Shown here piece by piece: positions 6,566 through 12,538 of a stretch of 25,302 nt of DNA. This DNA is from a virus. Below the pieces are notes generated by a model, which made no database searches, was not told where the DNA came from, and saw only the letters and a list, made by a program, of their open reading frames with translations. The stretch lies in IMG/VR virus record IMGVR_UViG_3300027129_000021, positions 1 to 25,302 of that record. One strand, given 5' to 3'. How positions within the stretch are numbered: the first letter of the stretch is position 1; every line of letters starts with the position of its first letter. The position numbers and the translations under genes were made by a program.

Positions 6566-7482
6566 TGAGTTTATTGGGCATTATTGCTAGTCAAAATTAT
6601 CCGCGCACTTTTACTGTTGATTATCTTGTTGTTGCTGGTGGTGCTGGTGGTGGCTCACGGCAGCACGGCGGTGGCGGTGGAGCTGGTGGTCTGCGTTGCA
6701 CAGTTACAGCAACAGGCGGCGGCGGCAGTTTAGAAAATGCGATAAGTCTCTCAAATGGACAAAATTACACAGTATCTATTGGCGGGGGCGGTGCTGGTGG
6801 AAGTAATACTGGTAGCCCAAACAATAACCCAGGCACAAATGGCACAGACTCATACATATCTGGAACAGGCATTACGACAATAACTAGCGTTGGCGGTGGT
6901 GGTGGTGGTGCATTTAATGATAGTTCTACAAACGCTGGAAACGCAGGTGGTTCAGGTGGCGGTCAAGGTGGTGGAACTTTTGCAGGCGGTGGTGGGGCTA
7001 GACAAACTGGGCAAGGTTTTGCAGGTGGAGCATATAGCTCAGCAGATGGCCCTGGTTCTGGTGGCGGTGGTGCAGGAGTAATTGGGGGAAATGCAAGCGG
7101 CACATTTCCTGCTGGCGTTGGTGGTAATGGTGGTAATGGTGTTGCAACTAGCATTACAGGTTCATCTGTTACTTATGCAGGTGGTGGCGGTGGAGCTAGA
7201 CAACAAAATGGTTCAGGTGGAACTGGTGGAACAGGTGGTGGCGGTTCAGCCACAAGTTCTGATAGAAATGGCTTAGTCAATACTGGTGGCGGTGGCTCTG
7301 GTGGATATTGGGATGGCAACACTTCAGGCGGTAATGGCGGTAAGGGTGTAATTATTTTGCGATATCCAGATACAAGAACAATAACTTTTGGTGCAGGTGT
7401 AACAGGAACAGAAAGTGCGGCTAGTGGTGGATATAAAAGAGCTACTATTACAGACGGCACAGGAAATGTGAGTTTCTCATAA
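6565..7482 (+). CDS. Glycine-rich tail adhesin-like protein
   Basis: A 305-aa protein with FTVDYLVVAGGAGGG at the N-terminus and many short runs of Gly (GGGGGAGGL, GGGGGGAF, GGGGSGGYWDG), closing with GVIILRYPDTRTITF. This is the glycine-rich domain pattern common in aquatic phage tail proteins. By analogy with glycine-rich adhesins such as S16 gp38, such regions may fold as polyglycine-II bundles with variable receptor-binding loops. It sits at the end of the tail genes, as an adhesin should. Base use differs from neighbours: GGT/GGC repeats and about 5 CTAG per kb instead of 15-18. Acquisition from another aquatic phage is likely. Reading frames on the other strand and in the +2 frame here are by-products of the GGT repeats. 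Confidence 0.8.
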   Translation: MSLLGIIASQNYPRTFTVDYLVVAGGAGGGSRQHGGGGGAGGLRCTVTATGGGGSLENAISLSNGQNYTVSIGGGGAGGSNTGSPNNNPGTNGTDSYISGTGITTITSVGGGGGGAFNDSSTNAGNAGGSGGGQGGGTFAGGGGARQTGQGFAGGAYSSADGPGSGGGGAGVIGGNASGTFPAGVGGNGGNGVATSITGSSVTYAGGGGGARQQNGSGGTGGTGGGGSATSSDRNGLVNTGGGGSGGYWDGNTSGGNGGKGVIILRYPDTRTITFGAGVTGTESAASGGYKRATITDGTGNVSFS

Positions 7483-7826
7483 TGGCACATTACGCATTTT
7501 TAGATGAAAATAATATAGTAACTGAGGTAATTTCGGGCATTGATGAAACTGAACTGATTGAAGGTTTAGATACCGAAACTTGGTATGGCAATTTTAGAGG
7601 ACAAACTTGCAAGCGCACTTCATACAATAACAGTATTCGCAAACAATATGCAGGCATAGGTTATAGCTATGATCCTGTGGCAGATGTGTTTATTGCGCCA
7701 CAGCCTTATCCATCTTGGTCGCTAGATGAGAACTATGAGTGGCAACCGCCAACTCCAAAACCTGCGGAAATGGGTTGGTATTGGGATGAGGCAGAGCAGG
7801 TTTGGCTAAATGCTACAGAGCTATAA
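7482..7826 (+). CDS. Conserved aquatic-phage tail-associated protein
   Basis: A 114-aa protein beginning MAHYAFLDENNIVTEVI and containing C-K-R-T-S-Y-N-N, R-K-Q-Y-A-G-I-G-Y-S-Y-D-P, P-Q-P-Y-P-S-W-S-L and W-Y-W-D-E-A-E-Q-V-W. I recognise this as a hypothetical protein widespread in cyanophages and other aquatic phages, usually next to tail-fibre genes. No biochemical role is known to me, and a fibre accessory or chaperone role is only a guess. Its start shares a base with the adhesin stop, and it overlaps the endolysin gene by 17 bases. Codon use resembles the adhesin gene more than the rest of the genome, so the two probably travelled together. Confidence 0.75.
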   Translation: MAHYAFLDENNIVTEVISGIDETELIEGLDTETWYGNFRGQTCKRTSYNNSIRKQYAGIGYSYDPVADVFIAPQPYPSWSLDENYEWQPPTPKPAEMGWYWDEAEQVWLNATEL

Positions 7827-8295
7827 CGGCTGGCCTGCCAGTAAAGACCCCACAGAGATAGGCATAAAAAGTTATGCAGTACCCGGAACTAATAGAAAAC
7901 TTAAATGCGCTGAGGCTGTAGCACCTTTACTAATTGGTTTTGCCGCTGAGTTCCACGCGCTAATAGAGCCAATAGATGAGGGCGCGCTAGATGAGTGGGG
8001 CTACTGTTTTAGAGATGTGCGCGGCGTACCGGGCAAGCTAAGTAATCACGCAAGCGGTACAGCTATAGATCTAAACGCTACTAAACACCCGCTGACTAAG
8101 CGCGGTACATTTCCAGCCGAGAAAGTGCCAATGATTAAGGCGCTAGCTAAAAAGTACGGGCTAGCCTGGGGCGGCGAGTGGACCAGGGCAGATGAAATGC
8201 ACTTTGAGGTAGCTGTAAATGAGGCTAAAGCTGCCAAAATAATACTAAGGTTAAGCAAGGGCAAAACACAAGGGGCAGAGCAGGTAGCACAATGA
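7810..8295 (+). CDS. Endolysin, M15-family (VanY-like) zinc peptidase
   Basis: A 161-aa protein with the two hallmark motifs of LAS/M15 metallopeptidases: S-N-H-A-S-G-T-A-I-D (residues 78-87; H80 and D87 as zinc ligands) and W-G-G-E-W...D-E-M-H-F-E (120-133; H131 as third ligand with an adjacent acidic residue as base). Family members cleave peptide cross-links of peptidoglycan, and phage versions act as endolysins at host lysis. There is no signal peptide, so export depends on the holin just downstream. It has no separate cell-wall-binding domain; the last ~20 residues are a short basic/Gln-rich tail. The start overlaps the preceding gene by 17 bases, and the end overlaps the holin start by ATGA. 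Confidence 0.92.
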   Translation: MLQSYNGWPASKDPTEIGIKSYAVPGTNRKLKCAEAVAPLLIGFAAEFHALIEPIDEGALDEWGYCFRDVRGVPGKLSNHASGTAIDLNATKHPLTKRGTFPAEKVPMIKALAKKYGLAWGGEWTRADEMHFEVAVNEAKAAKIILRLSKGKTQGAEQVAQ

Positions 8296-8486
8296 ATAGA
8301 AAGCAACTAGAGGCAGCGGCCTATAGTTACGGGCGCGCGGCTTTAGCTAGCGTTGCAGCTTTGTACCTAGCAGGCATAACAGACCCTAAAGTATTAGCTA
8401 ATGCTTTTTTAGCTGGTCTTATCGGGCCAGTACTAAAAGCTATACAGCCTAACGAAAAGCAATATGGCATAGGATCTAAGAAGTAA
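8292..8486 (+). CDS. Holin, r1t-like
   Basis: A 64-aa protein with two hydrophobic segments (about residues 14-27, RAALASVAALYLAG, and 37-50, NAFLAGLIGPVLKA) and the signature A-G-I-T-D-P-K-x-L-A-N-A-F-L-A-G-L-I-G-P-V, typical of r1t-type holins of actinophages. The C-terminus is polar (QPNEKQYGIGSKK). It would form the membrane lesion that releases the M15 endolysin encoded immediately upstream. It is coupled to both neighbours by overlapping start/stop codons. Confidence 0.88.
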   Translation: MNRKQLEAAAYSYGRAALASVAALYLAGITDPKVLANAFLAGLIGPVLKAIQPNEKQYGIGSKK

Positions 8487-8701
8487 TGTCTACAGCTCAA
8501 GCCTTACTAAGTATTGCGCTGGCTATATGCGCTCTTACAGGTGTAGGGCTTGGGCTGATTAGGCATTTAGTTAGGCATTATCTAAGCGAGCTGCTACCAG
8601 ATAACAACGGAAACCATAATTTAAGAGGTCGCGTAGAGCGTATAGAGCAGCGCGTAGATAAAATTTATGAGCTATTGCTTGAGGAACGACTAGCCCGCTA
8701 G
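8486..8701 (+). CDS. Small membrane protein with coiled coil (second holin / lysis accessory candidate)
   Basis: A 71-aa protein with one membrane segment (about residues 5-26, QALLSIALAICALTGVGLGL). A basic patch (RHLVRHY) follows, then a predicted coiled coil (about 46-70, L-R-G-R-V-E-R-I-E-Q-R-V-D-K-I-Y-E-L-L-L). Such proteins often follow the holin in actinophage lysis cassettes. The role may be a second holin, antiholin or envelope-disrupting factor, and sequence alone does not decide. The start shares a base with the holin stop. Confidence 0.65.
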   Translation: MSTAQALLSIALAICALTGVGLGLIRHLVRHYLSELLPDNNGNHNLRGRVERIEQRVDKIYELLLEERLAR

Positions 8702-8804
8702 CGTGTCGGGTTGCTTTATGTCGGTGCTAGCCTTCATACTTTTAGCTACACGCTGAGAGGGCTACTTAGCAGGTAGAGCTATCAGCCATAACTAAAGGGG
8801 CTGT

Positions 8805-8957
8805 ATGTTAATAGATCTAGCAGTAATTTTATTTACGGTGCTAATGGTAGGTATGTTTATGTTAGCTGCCTATCGCACAGGCTACCGCGAGGGCCACGGT
8901 GACGGTTATCTACGCGGTAAAAATATTTCTAAGGCGCTAAGAGAGGCCAATAAATGA
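8805..8957 (+). CDS. Hypothetical 50-aa single-span membrane protein
   Basis: The reading frame starts at ATG 8805 after AAAGGGG (8794-8800) and ends in an ATGA overlap with the next gene. It encodes MLIDLAVILFTVLMVGMFML, a clear membrane segment (about residues 3-22). A short charged cytoplasmic-type tail (YRTGYREGHGDGYLRGKN...) with a G-x-G-D-G-Y motif follows. Copy B changes I-S-K-A-L-R to I-A-K-A-L-K, conservative changes that support real coding. The first difference after the 7.8-kb identical tract (8900) lies in this gene. A lysis accessory or membrane-anchoring role is possible, but the function is unknown. Confidence 0.72.
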   Translation: MLIDLAVILFTVLMVGMFMLAAYRTGYREGHGDGYLRGKNISKALREANK

Positions 8958-9607
8958 GCAATTTTTTAGAGGGCTATGAGGATGTAAACGCAAGGATAAC
9001 TAGGGCGCGTGCAGAATATCCGGGCTTGCGCCTAGTTGCATACATTGAGGATATAAGCCTAAAAGATGGCTACATATTGGTAAGAGCTGAGGCCTATAAA
9101 AACTATGATGATGAAAAGCCAAGCGCTGTAGATTATGCTTTAGAGGTTAGGTCAGACCGTGGCGTAAATGCTAATTTTTGGGTAGAGAACTGCGTTACTA
9201 GCGCCTATGGCCGCGTTATAGGCCTGCTTACCCCTGGTGGCATAGGTAGACCTACACGGCAGGATATGGACAAGGCACAAGGCCTTACAGGGCCTACAAA
9301 GCCTACAAAGACAGGCGCTATAGACGTACCCAATGAGCCTAGCTGTAAACACGGTTTTAGGATGTTGCTAGAGGGCATAGGCAAGACAGGTGCGCCATAC
9401 AAAGGCTGGATGTGCCGCGAGAAGGTCAAGGCTAACCAATGCCAGCCAATATGGATGCGTAAATATGATGCACAATGGCTTATGCCAGAGGATTACACAG
9501 AGGTAGTTACAGAGGCAGGGCTAAACCTAGATCCTGTAGCCGAGCGCGAGCCTGTGCCAGATGCATTTATGAGCGATAGCGAAAGGGCAGCCCGTGGAGC
9601 CAATTAG
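8954..9607 (+). CDS. Candidate ERF-like single-strand annealing / DNA-binding protein
   Basis: A 217-aa protein starting MSNFLEGYEDVNARITRARAEYPGLRLV. The N-terminal half alternates strands and helices and contains V-T-S-A-Y-G-R-V-I-G-L-L (residues 81-92). This resembles the T-S-A-x-G-R-A-L-G-x-L core of ERF/SAK-type annealing proteins. A Pro/Thr/Lys linker (about 110-128) leads to a C-terminal module with C131, H133, C154 and C163 (C-K-H-G...G-W-M-C...C-Q-P-I-W), a probable zinc-binding unit often seen at the end of actinophage recombination or ssDNA-binding proteins. Copy B differs by about 29 bases but only three residues (G110S, G113A, V125L, all near the linker). The function is inferred from patterns; a phage SSB-like role is the main alternative. 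Confidence 0.5.
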   Translation: MSNFLEGYEDVNARITRARAEYPGLRLVAYIEDISLKDGYILVRAEAYKNYDDEKPSAVDYALEVRSDRGVNANFWVENCVTSAYGRVIGLLTPGGIGRPTRQDMDKAQGLTGPTKPTKTGAIDVPNEPSCKHGFRMLLEGIGKTGAPYKGWMCREKVKANQCQPIWMRKYDAQWLMPEDYTEVVTEAGLNLDPVAEREPVPDAFMSDSERAARGAN

Positions 9608-10043
9608 ACAAATAAAGGCAGATTATGGGCGTGAGCAAAGGCTAGCTAATTACCTAGAAAGTGTACTGCCCTGGTCGCTTACGGCTACGCCTGCATTTTA
9701 CTTTACTGATTACCACATAAATAAGAAGCTAGAGCAGCATAGAGAAAGCTACATAGGTGATGTGGAGATGAAGTGGCTTAACACTCCGAGCAGCCAGGTA
9801 GCTATATTTAACTACAACAAACTACAGCTTATGGCAGCTGTGCCGGTGTACACACAGGGCGTAGACAGCTATCACCGTATCTGTTTTAGGTTTACAGACG
9901 GGCTATTGCTAGTGCCTGCCCTGGCCTTGCTACGCCTGCCCCCTGTGCTATTTACTAGATCTGATACACACGAAACCGATTTAGTAGTAAAAGTAAAAGC
10001 TAGCGATTTTGCCACCTGTTTTAGACCTGAGCGCGTAGATTAG
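9594..10043 (+). CDS. PD-(D/E)XK-type nuclease candidate
   Basis: A 149-aa protein starting at GTG 9594, overlapping the preceding gene by 14 bases. Its layout fits a PD-(D/E)XK nuclease core: a helix with E14 (YGREQRLANYL), an acidic residue D39 (YFTDYH), then E58-x-K60 in G-D-V-E-M-K-W. A helix with K76 (YNKLQLM) and a strand R-I-C-F-R-F-T-D-G-L-L-L-V-P follow, as in many short phage members. Paired with the annealing-protein candidate upstream, it would make an exonuclease/annealase or resolvase module for recombination or concatemer processing. Copy B changes A31 to Pro and others are largely silent. The exact substrate and activity cannot be read. Confidence 0.5.
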   Translation: MEPIRQIKADYGREQRLANYLESVLPWSLTATPAFYFTDYHINKKLEQHRESYIGDVEMKWLNTPSSQVAIFNYNKLQLMAAVPVYTQGVDSYHRICFRFTDGLLLVPALALLRLPPVLFTRSDTHETDLVVKVKASDFATCFRPERVD

Positions 10044-10047
10044 GACT

Positions 10048-10227
10048 ATGGAAACTATGCTTTACATAGAGGCTAAGTGCAGACAATGCAAGACCGTAAC
10101 GCTACAGCTAGAGCGCGTGGTATCAGACCACCTGCCACCTAACGTAAAGTGCCTACAATGCACTAGGTGCGGGCTACTAGATATAACTATGGTAGATGTG
10201 AATAACGCTAGACAGGTGCGCAATTAA
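10048..10227 (+). CDS. Zinc-ribbon microprotein (59 aa)
   Basis: ATG at 10048, four bases after the preceding stop, opens a frame to TAA 10225-10227. The product has C11-x2-C14 and C35-x2-C38-x2-C41 (K-C-R-Q-C-K ... K-C-L-Q-C-T-R-C-G), the classic spacing of a zinc ribbon, with ~20 residues between the knuckles. It could bind nucleic acid or a host protein. It ends two bases before the first DnaA box, so an origin-associated or transcription-modulating role is conceivable but unproven. The window ends before this gene in copy B, so no comparison is available. Confidence 0.68.
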   Translation: METMLYIEAKCRQCKTVTLQLERVVSDHLPPNVKCLQCTRCGLLDITMVDVNNARQVRN

Positions 10228-10228
10228 G

Positions 10229-10289
10229 TTATCCACAGGGGCGCAAAACCTGTGGACAACACGCCCAAGCCCCGTTCAAGTTATCCACA
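10229..10289. promoter_or_regulatory. Cluster of three DnaA boxes (putative replication origin or DnaA-titration site)
   Basis: TTATCCACA occurs at 10229-10237 and again at 10281-10289. TGTGGACAA at 10251-10259 is the inverted form of TTGTCCACA. The first is the classical DnaA consensus and the second is the variant common in actinobacteria. Boxes 1 and 2 face each other and form an 8-bp perfect inverted repeat (TCCACAGG/CCTGTGGA, 10232-10239 and 10249-10256). I found no other match in the window. The unit lacks recognisable replication proteins, so a host-DnaA-dependent origin is the simplest reading. Sequestration of host DnaA is the alternative. Confidence 0.68.
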
Positions 10290-10291
10290 AT

Positions 10292-10723
10292 ATGGCTAAA
10301 TGCTTGACTAGCCCAGTACGATTACTGCGCGCAGGCAGAGCCGCCCTAGCGGATAGCTCAGACCAGCTGCGTAATCTTAGGGTAATTCTATGCCTAGTCA
10401 TAGGCTCTATCTTTACACAAAATGTTTCGGCTAACGCTGATCTAAATGCTACAGATGCTTACAAAATATATGCACATATAAAGATAGGCAGTTATAAGCA
10501 ATTTATATGTTTAGAGAAGCTATGGACTAAAGAGAGTAATTGGCGGCCTAAAGCAACTAATCCTAAATCTACAGCTTATGGCATACCACAGCTATTAAAG
10601 CTAAAAGAAACTAACCCTTACAAACAAATAGACTTAGGGCTAAAGTACATAGATAAGCATAGAATATACAAAGGTAACGCCTGCTTAGCGTGGGCTCATT
10701 ACAAGAAGCATAGGTGGTACTAA
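10292..10723 (+). CDS. Secreted lysozyme/transglycosylase-like protein
   Basis: A 143-aa protein. The N-terminus has a long basic region (residues 1-30), a hydrophobic core (about 31-42, VILCLVIGSIFT) and V-S-A-N-A (45-49), a good signal-peptidase site. The mature part carries L-W-T-K-E-S-N-W (E81 as catalytic candidate), A-T-N-P-K-S-T-A-Y-G-I-P-Q (88-100), L-G-L-K-Y-I and C-L-A-W-A-H-x(5)-W-Y. This is the pattern of actinobacterial SLT/lysozyme-like domains, with C73 and C131 able to form a disulfide. It would cleave peptidoglycan glycan strands outside the membrane. A second lytic enzyme, placed next to the origin and far from the holin, is unusual. The start (ATG 10292) is two bases after a DnaA box and has no clear ribosome site, so a later start is possible. 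Confidence 0.75.
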   Translation: MAKCLTSPVRLLRAGRAALADSSDQLRNLRVILCLVIGSIFTQNVSANADLNATDAYKIYAHIKIGSYKQFICLEKLWTKESNWRPKATNPKSTAYGIPQLLKLKETNPYKQIDLGLKYIDKHRIYKGNACLAWAHYKKHRWY

Positions 10724-11064
10724 TGGCTAAGTCTGGTGACCCTAGATTAAAGCGTGCCTATCGTGATGGCTTTAGATCTAAAGTATTAGCTAGAGATGGC
10801 TACACCTGTGCATACTGTGGGCAAGAGGCAGACCAGGTAGACCACGTAATACCTATTAGCAAAGCCCCAGAGTTAGTAGTTAATTTAGATAACGCGGTGG
10901 CCTGTTGTCGCAGATGCAACATAAGCAAGGGCAATAGATCTCAAGGCGTTTTTTTAGCAAGGTCTGCTACCCCCCCTGTCTTTTCAGGCAATATCTCTCC
11001 GAAAACGGACATAACGCCACAAAGCGGGCCCTGTTTGGGCCAGCCTGAACAGAGCGCTAACTAA
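10723..11064 (+). CDS. HNH endonuclease (packaging-associated)
   Basis: A 113-aa protein from ATG 10723, which shares a base with the preceding TAA. A GTG at 10714 would add three residues but is less likely. The HNH core is intact: C29-x2-C32 (C-A-Y-C-G), D40-H41 (Q-V-D-H-V-I-P), N57 in N-L-D-N-A, then C62-x2-C65-N and K69. The Cys pairs bind structural zinc, while the His/Asn residues hold the catalytic metal. HNH proteins adjacent to the large terminase in HK97-like phages work with it in cutting DNA at the packaging site, which suggests defined (cos-type) ends. The last ~35 residues are Pro/Ser-rich and probably disordered. The stop overlaps the terminase ATG. Confidence 0.88.
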   Translation: MAKSGDPRLKRAYRDGFRSKVLARDGYTCAYCGQEADQVDHVIPISKAPELVVNLDNAVACCRRCNISKGNRSQGVFLARSATPPVFSGNISPKTDITPQSGPCLGQPEQSAN

Positions 11065-12482
11065 TGACTAGTAAACCTAAACAGCCGCTCCGGGGGCTAG
11101 CGAAACCGCGCTTGCATAACGCTTTGTTATCTGGGCCTACACGCGGCGGCGAGGTTGCAGAGCTAGCAGAGAAAATAGGGCTGCCGCTTTTACCCTGGCA
11201 GCGCCTAGTGCTAGACGATATGCTGACAATAGATAAAAATAAAATGTTCGTACGCAAGACCTGCCTCGCCATTACAAGCCGTCAAAACGGAAAGACACAT
11301 TTAGCGCGTATGCGTATATTAGCTGGCCTGTTTTTGTTCAATGAGCGTAATCACATAATTATTAGCTCTGCTAGATCTATGGCCCTTACTACCTTTAGAG
11401 AGGTAGCTAATGCAATAGAGGATAACCCAGAGCTAAAGAAGCAACTAAAAAAGATACTTTACACAAACGGTAATGAGGCAATAATCTTAAAAAGCGGGGC
11501 TAGGCTAGATGTAAGAGCTGCTACCCGCGATAGCTCGCGCGGTGCTAGCGCTGACTTTCTATTTATAGATGAGCTACGCGAGATAACACAGGAAGCCTTC
11601 GCAGCTGCTACTCCTGTTACCCGCGCAAAACCTAATAGCCAAACTTTATTGTGTAGCAACGCTGGTGATGCGTTTAGCACTACGCTAAATGAGCTACGCG
11701 AGCGCTGCCAGGCTAACCCGCCGCCGTCTATGGGCTATTACGAATATAGCGCCCCGCCATTTTGCGCTTTAGATGATCGTAAAGCTTGGGCATCTGCTAA
11801 CCCAGCGCTAGGCATACTAATAACTGAGGAAGCGCTAGCCGAGGCGCTAACGGTGCAGACTACAGAGCAGTTTAGGACAGAGAGCCTTAGCCAATGGATA
11901 GACAGCTTACAAAGCCCGTGGCCGTTTGGCGCTGTTGAGGATGCAAGCGACATAAACCTAAAAATGAGCCCTGGCCCGCTTACTGTATTTGCCTTTGATG
12001 TAAGCCCTAGCCGCCGAGATGCCAGCTTAGTAATGGGCCAAGTATTGCCAGACGGCAAGATAGGCGTTGCAGTACTAGAAACCTACAGCTCACAGGTAGC
12101 AGTAGATGAAATAGTTATAGCAGCTAGTATAAAAAAGTGGTCAGATCTGTATTACCCGCGTTTAGTCTGCTACGACAAATACACTACTGCCAGTATTGCG
12201 CAAAGGCTACAAAATGCAGGCGTACAGACCCGTGATGTATCTGGACAGAGCTTTTATACCGCTTGTAGCGATATGTATGATGCTTTAGTTAATAATAGGC
12301 TTAGGCATAGCGGGCAAGATGCGCTTATACAGCAAATGGCTAACTGTGCAGCTAAACAGACCCCGGATGCGTGGCGTATTGTGAGGCGCAAGTCTGCCGG
12401 ACCTGTAGATATACCTATTGGCCTTGCTATGGTTATACACATAATGGCTCAACCTGTAGCTGAGGCTAAGGTATACGCCTAG
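11064..12482 (+). CDS. terL: Terminase large subunit
   Basis: A 472-aa packaging motor. The N-terminal ATPase has an adenine-binding L-P-L-L-P-W-Q-R-L-V-L (about 40-50), Walker A T-S-R-Q-N-G-K-T (71-78), Walker B F-L-F-I-D-E (165-170; D169, E170 catalytic) and the coupling motif L-L-C-S-N-A-G-D (195-202). The C-terminal RNase-H-like nuclease begins at F-A-F-D-V-S-P (D312), with later acidic residues in the C-Y-D-K-Y region. It translocates genomic DNA into the prohead through the portal and cuts concatemers. It is coupled to the HNH gene by TAATG. No gene resembling a small terminase subunit lies beside it. Confidence 0.93.
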   Translation: MTSKPKQPLRGLAKPRLHNALLSGPTRGGEVAELAEKIGLPLLPWQRLVLDDMLTIDKNKMFVRKTCLAITSRQNGKTHLARMRILAGLFLFNERNHIIISSARSMALTTFREVANAIEDNPELKKQLKKILYTNGNEAIILKSGARLDVRAATRDSSRGASADFLFIDELREITQEAFAAATPVTRAKPNSQTLLCSNAGDAFSTTLNELRERCQANPPPSMGYYEYSAPPFCALDDRKAWASANPALGILITEEALAEALTVQTTEQFRTESLSQWIDSLQSPWPFGAVEDASDINLKMSPGPLTVFAFDVSPSRRDASLVMGQVLPDGKIGVAVLETYSSQVAVDEIVIAASIKKWSDLYYPRLVCYDKYTTASIAQRLQNAGVQTRDVSGQSFYTACSDMYDALVNNRLRHSGQDALIQQMANCAAKQTPDAWRIVRRKSAGPVDIPIGLAMVIHIMAQPVAEAKVYA

Positions 12483-12538
12483 ACACGCCCAAAGCGTATG
12501 GTAAAGATATACTTGACCTTTAGGCAATAATACGCTCT
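12483..12538 (+). promoter_or_regulatory. Terminase-portal intergenic segment with competing inverted repeats
   Basis: GCGTAT at 12494-12499 can pair with ATACGC at 12473-12478 (inside the terminase 3' end). With one more base (AGCGTAT, 12493-12499) it can pair with ATACGCT at 12530-12536, beside the portal start. A TTGACC hexamer lies at 12513-12518, but no -10 hexamer sits at a proper distance. No T-run follows either stem. The segment may modulate portal translation or transcription, but support is weak. Confidence 0.3.

Larger units (their letters stand above)
1..10026 (+). repeat. Copy A of the 15,276-bp-period direct repeat (partial phage genome unit)
   Basis: Every gene from the capsid 3' end to the PD-(D/E)XK-like gene recurs exactly 15,276 bp downstream, with no indel seen. 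The copies differ at about 50 positions in 1-1081 and again from 8900 onward, but I saw no difference in 1082-8899. This is genome-scale redundancy of a phage, not a transposon: there are no terminal inverted repeats, transposase or target-site duplication. Confidence 0.95.

Noticed and set aside
6890-7276. Val/Leu/Gln-rich + strand frames inside the adhesin gene
   Set aside because: They are frame-shifted readings of the same GGT-rich repeats, without start signals, and are nested inside a better gene.
7173-7490. Long proline-rich minus-strand frame opposite the glycine-rich gene (also 6963-7154)
   Set aside because: It is the complement of GGT/GGC repeats in a real + strand gene; no ribosome site, and all neighbours are on the + strand.
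8761-8805. tRNA-like GGTAGAGC and a CTGAGAGG string suggestive of a tRNA D-arm or a TPP riboswitch
   Set aside because: No acceptor stem, T-loop or 7-nt anticodon loop can be built, and the other conserved TPP segments are missing.
10304-10330. Promoter with TTGACT just after the DnaA boxes
   Set aside because: It lies inside the lysozyme-like gene and lacks a -10 at the right distance.
10970-10985. C-rich run near the HNH gene end as a cos site
   Set aside because: A C-run alone is not evidence; no overhang, hairpin or coverage information is available to place the genome ends.
12513-12538. Sigma70 promoter with TTGACC as -35
   Set aside because: No acceptable -10 hexamer at 15-19 bp; TAATAC is only 9 bp away.
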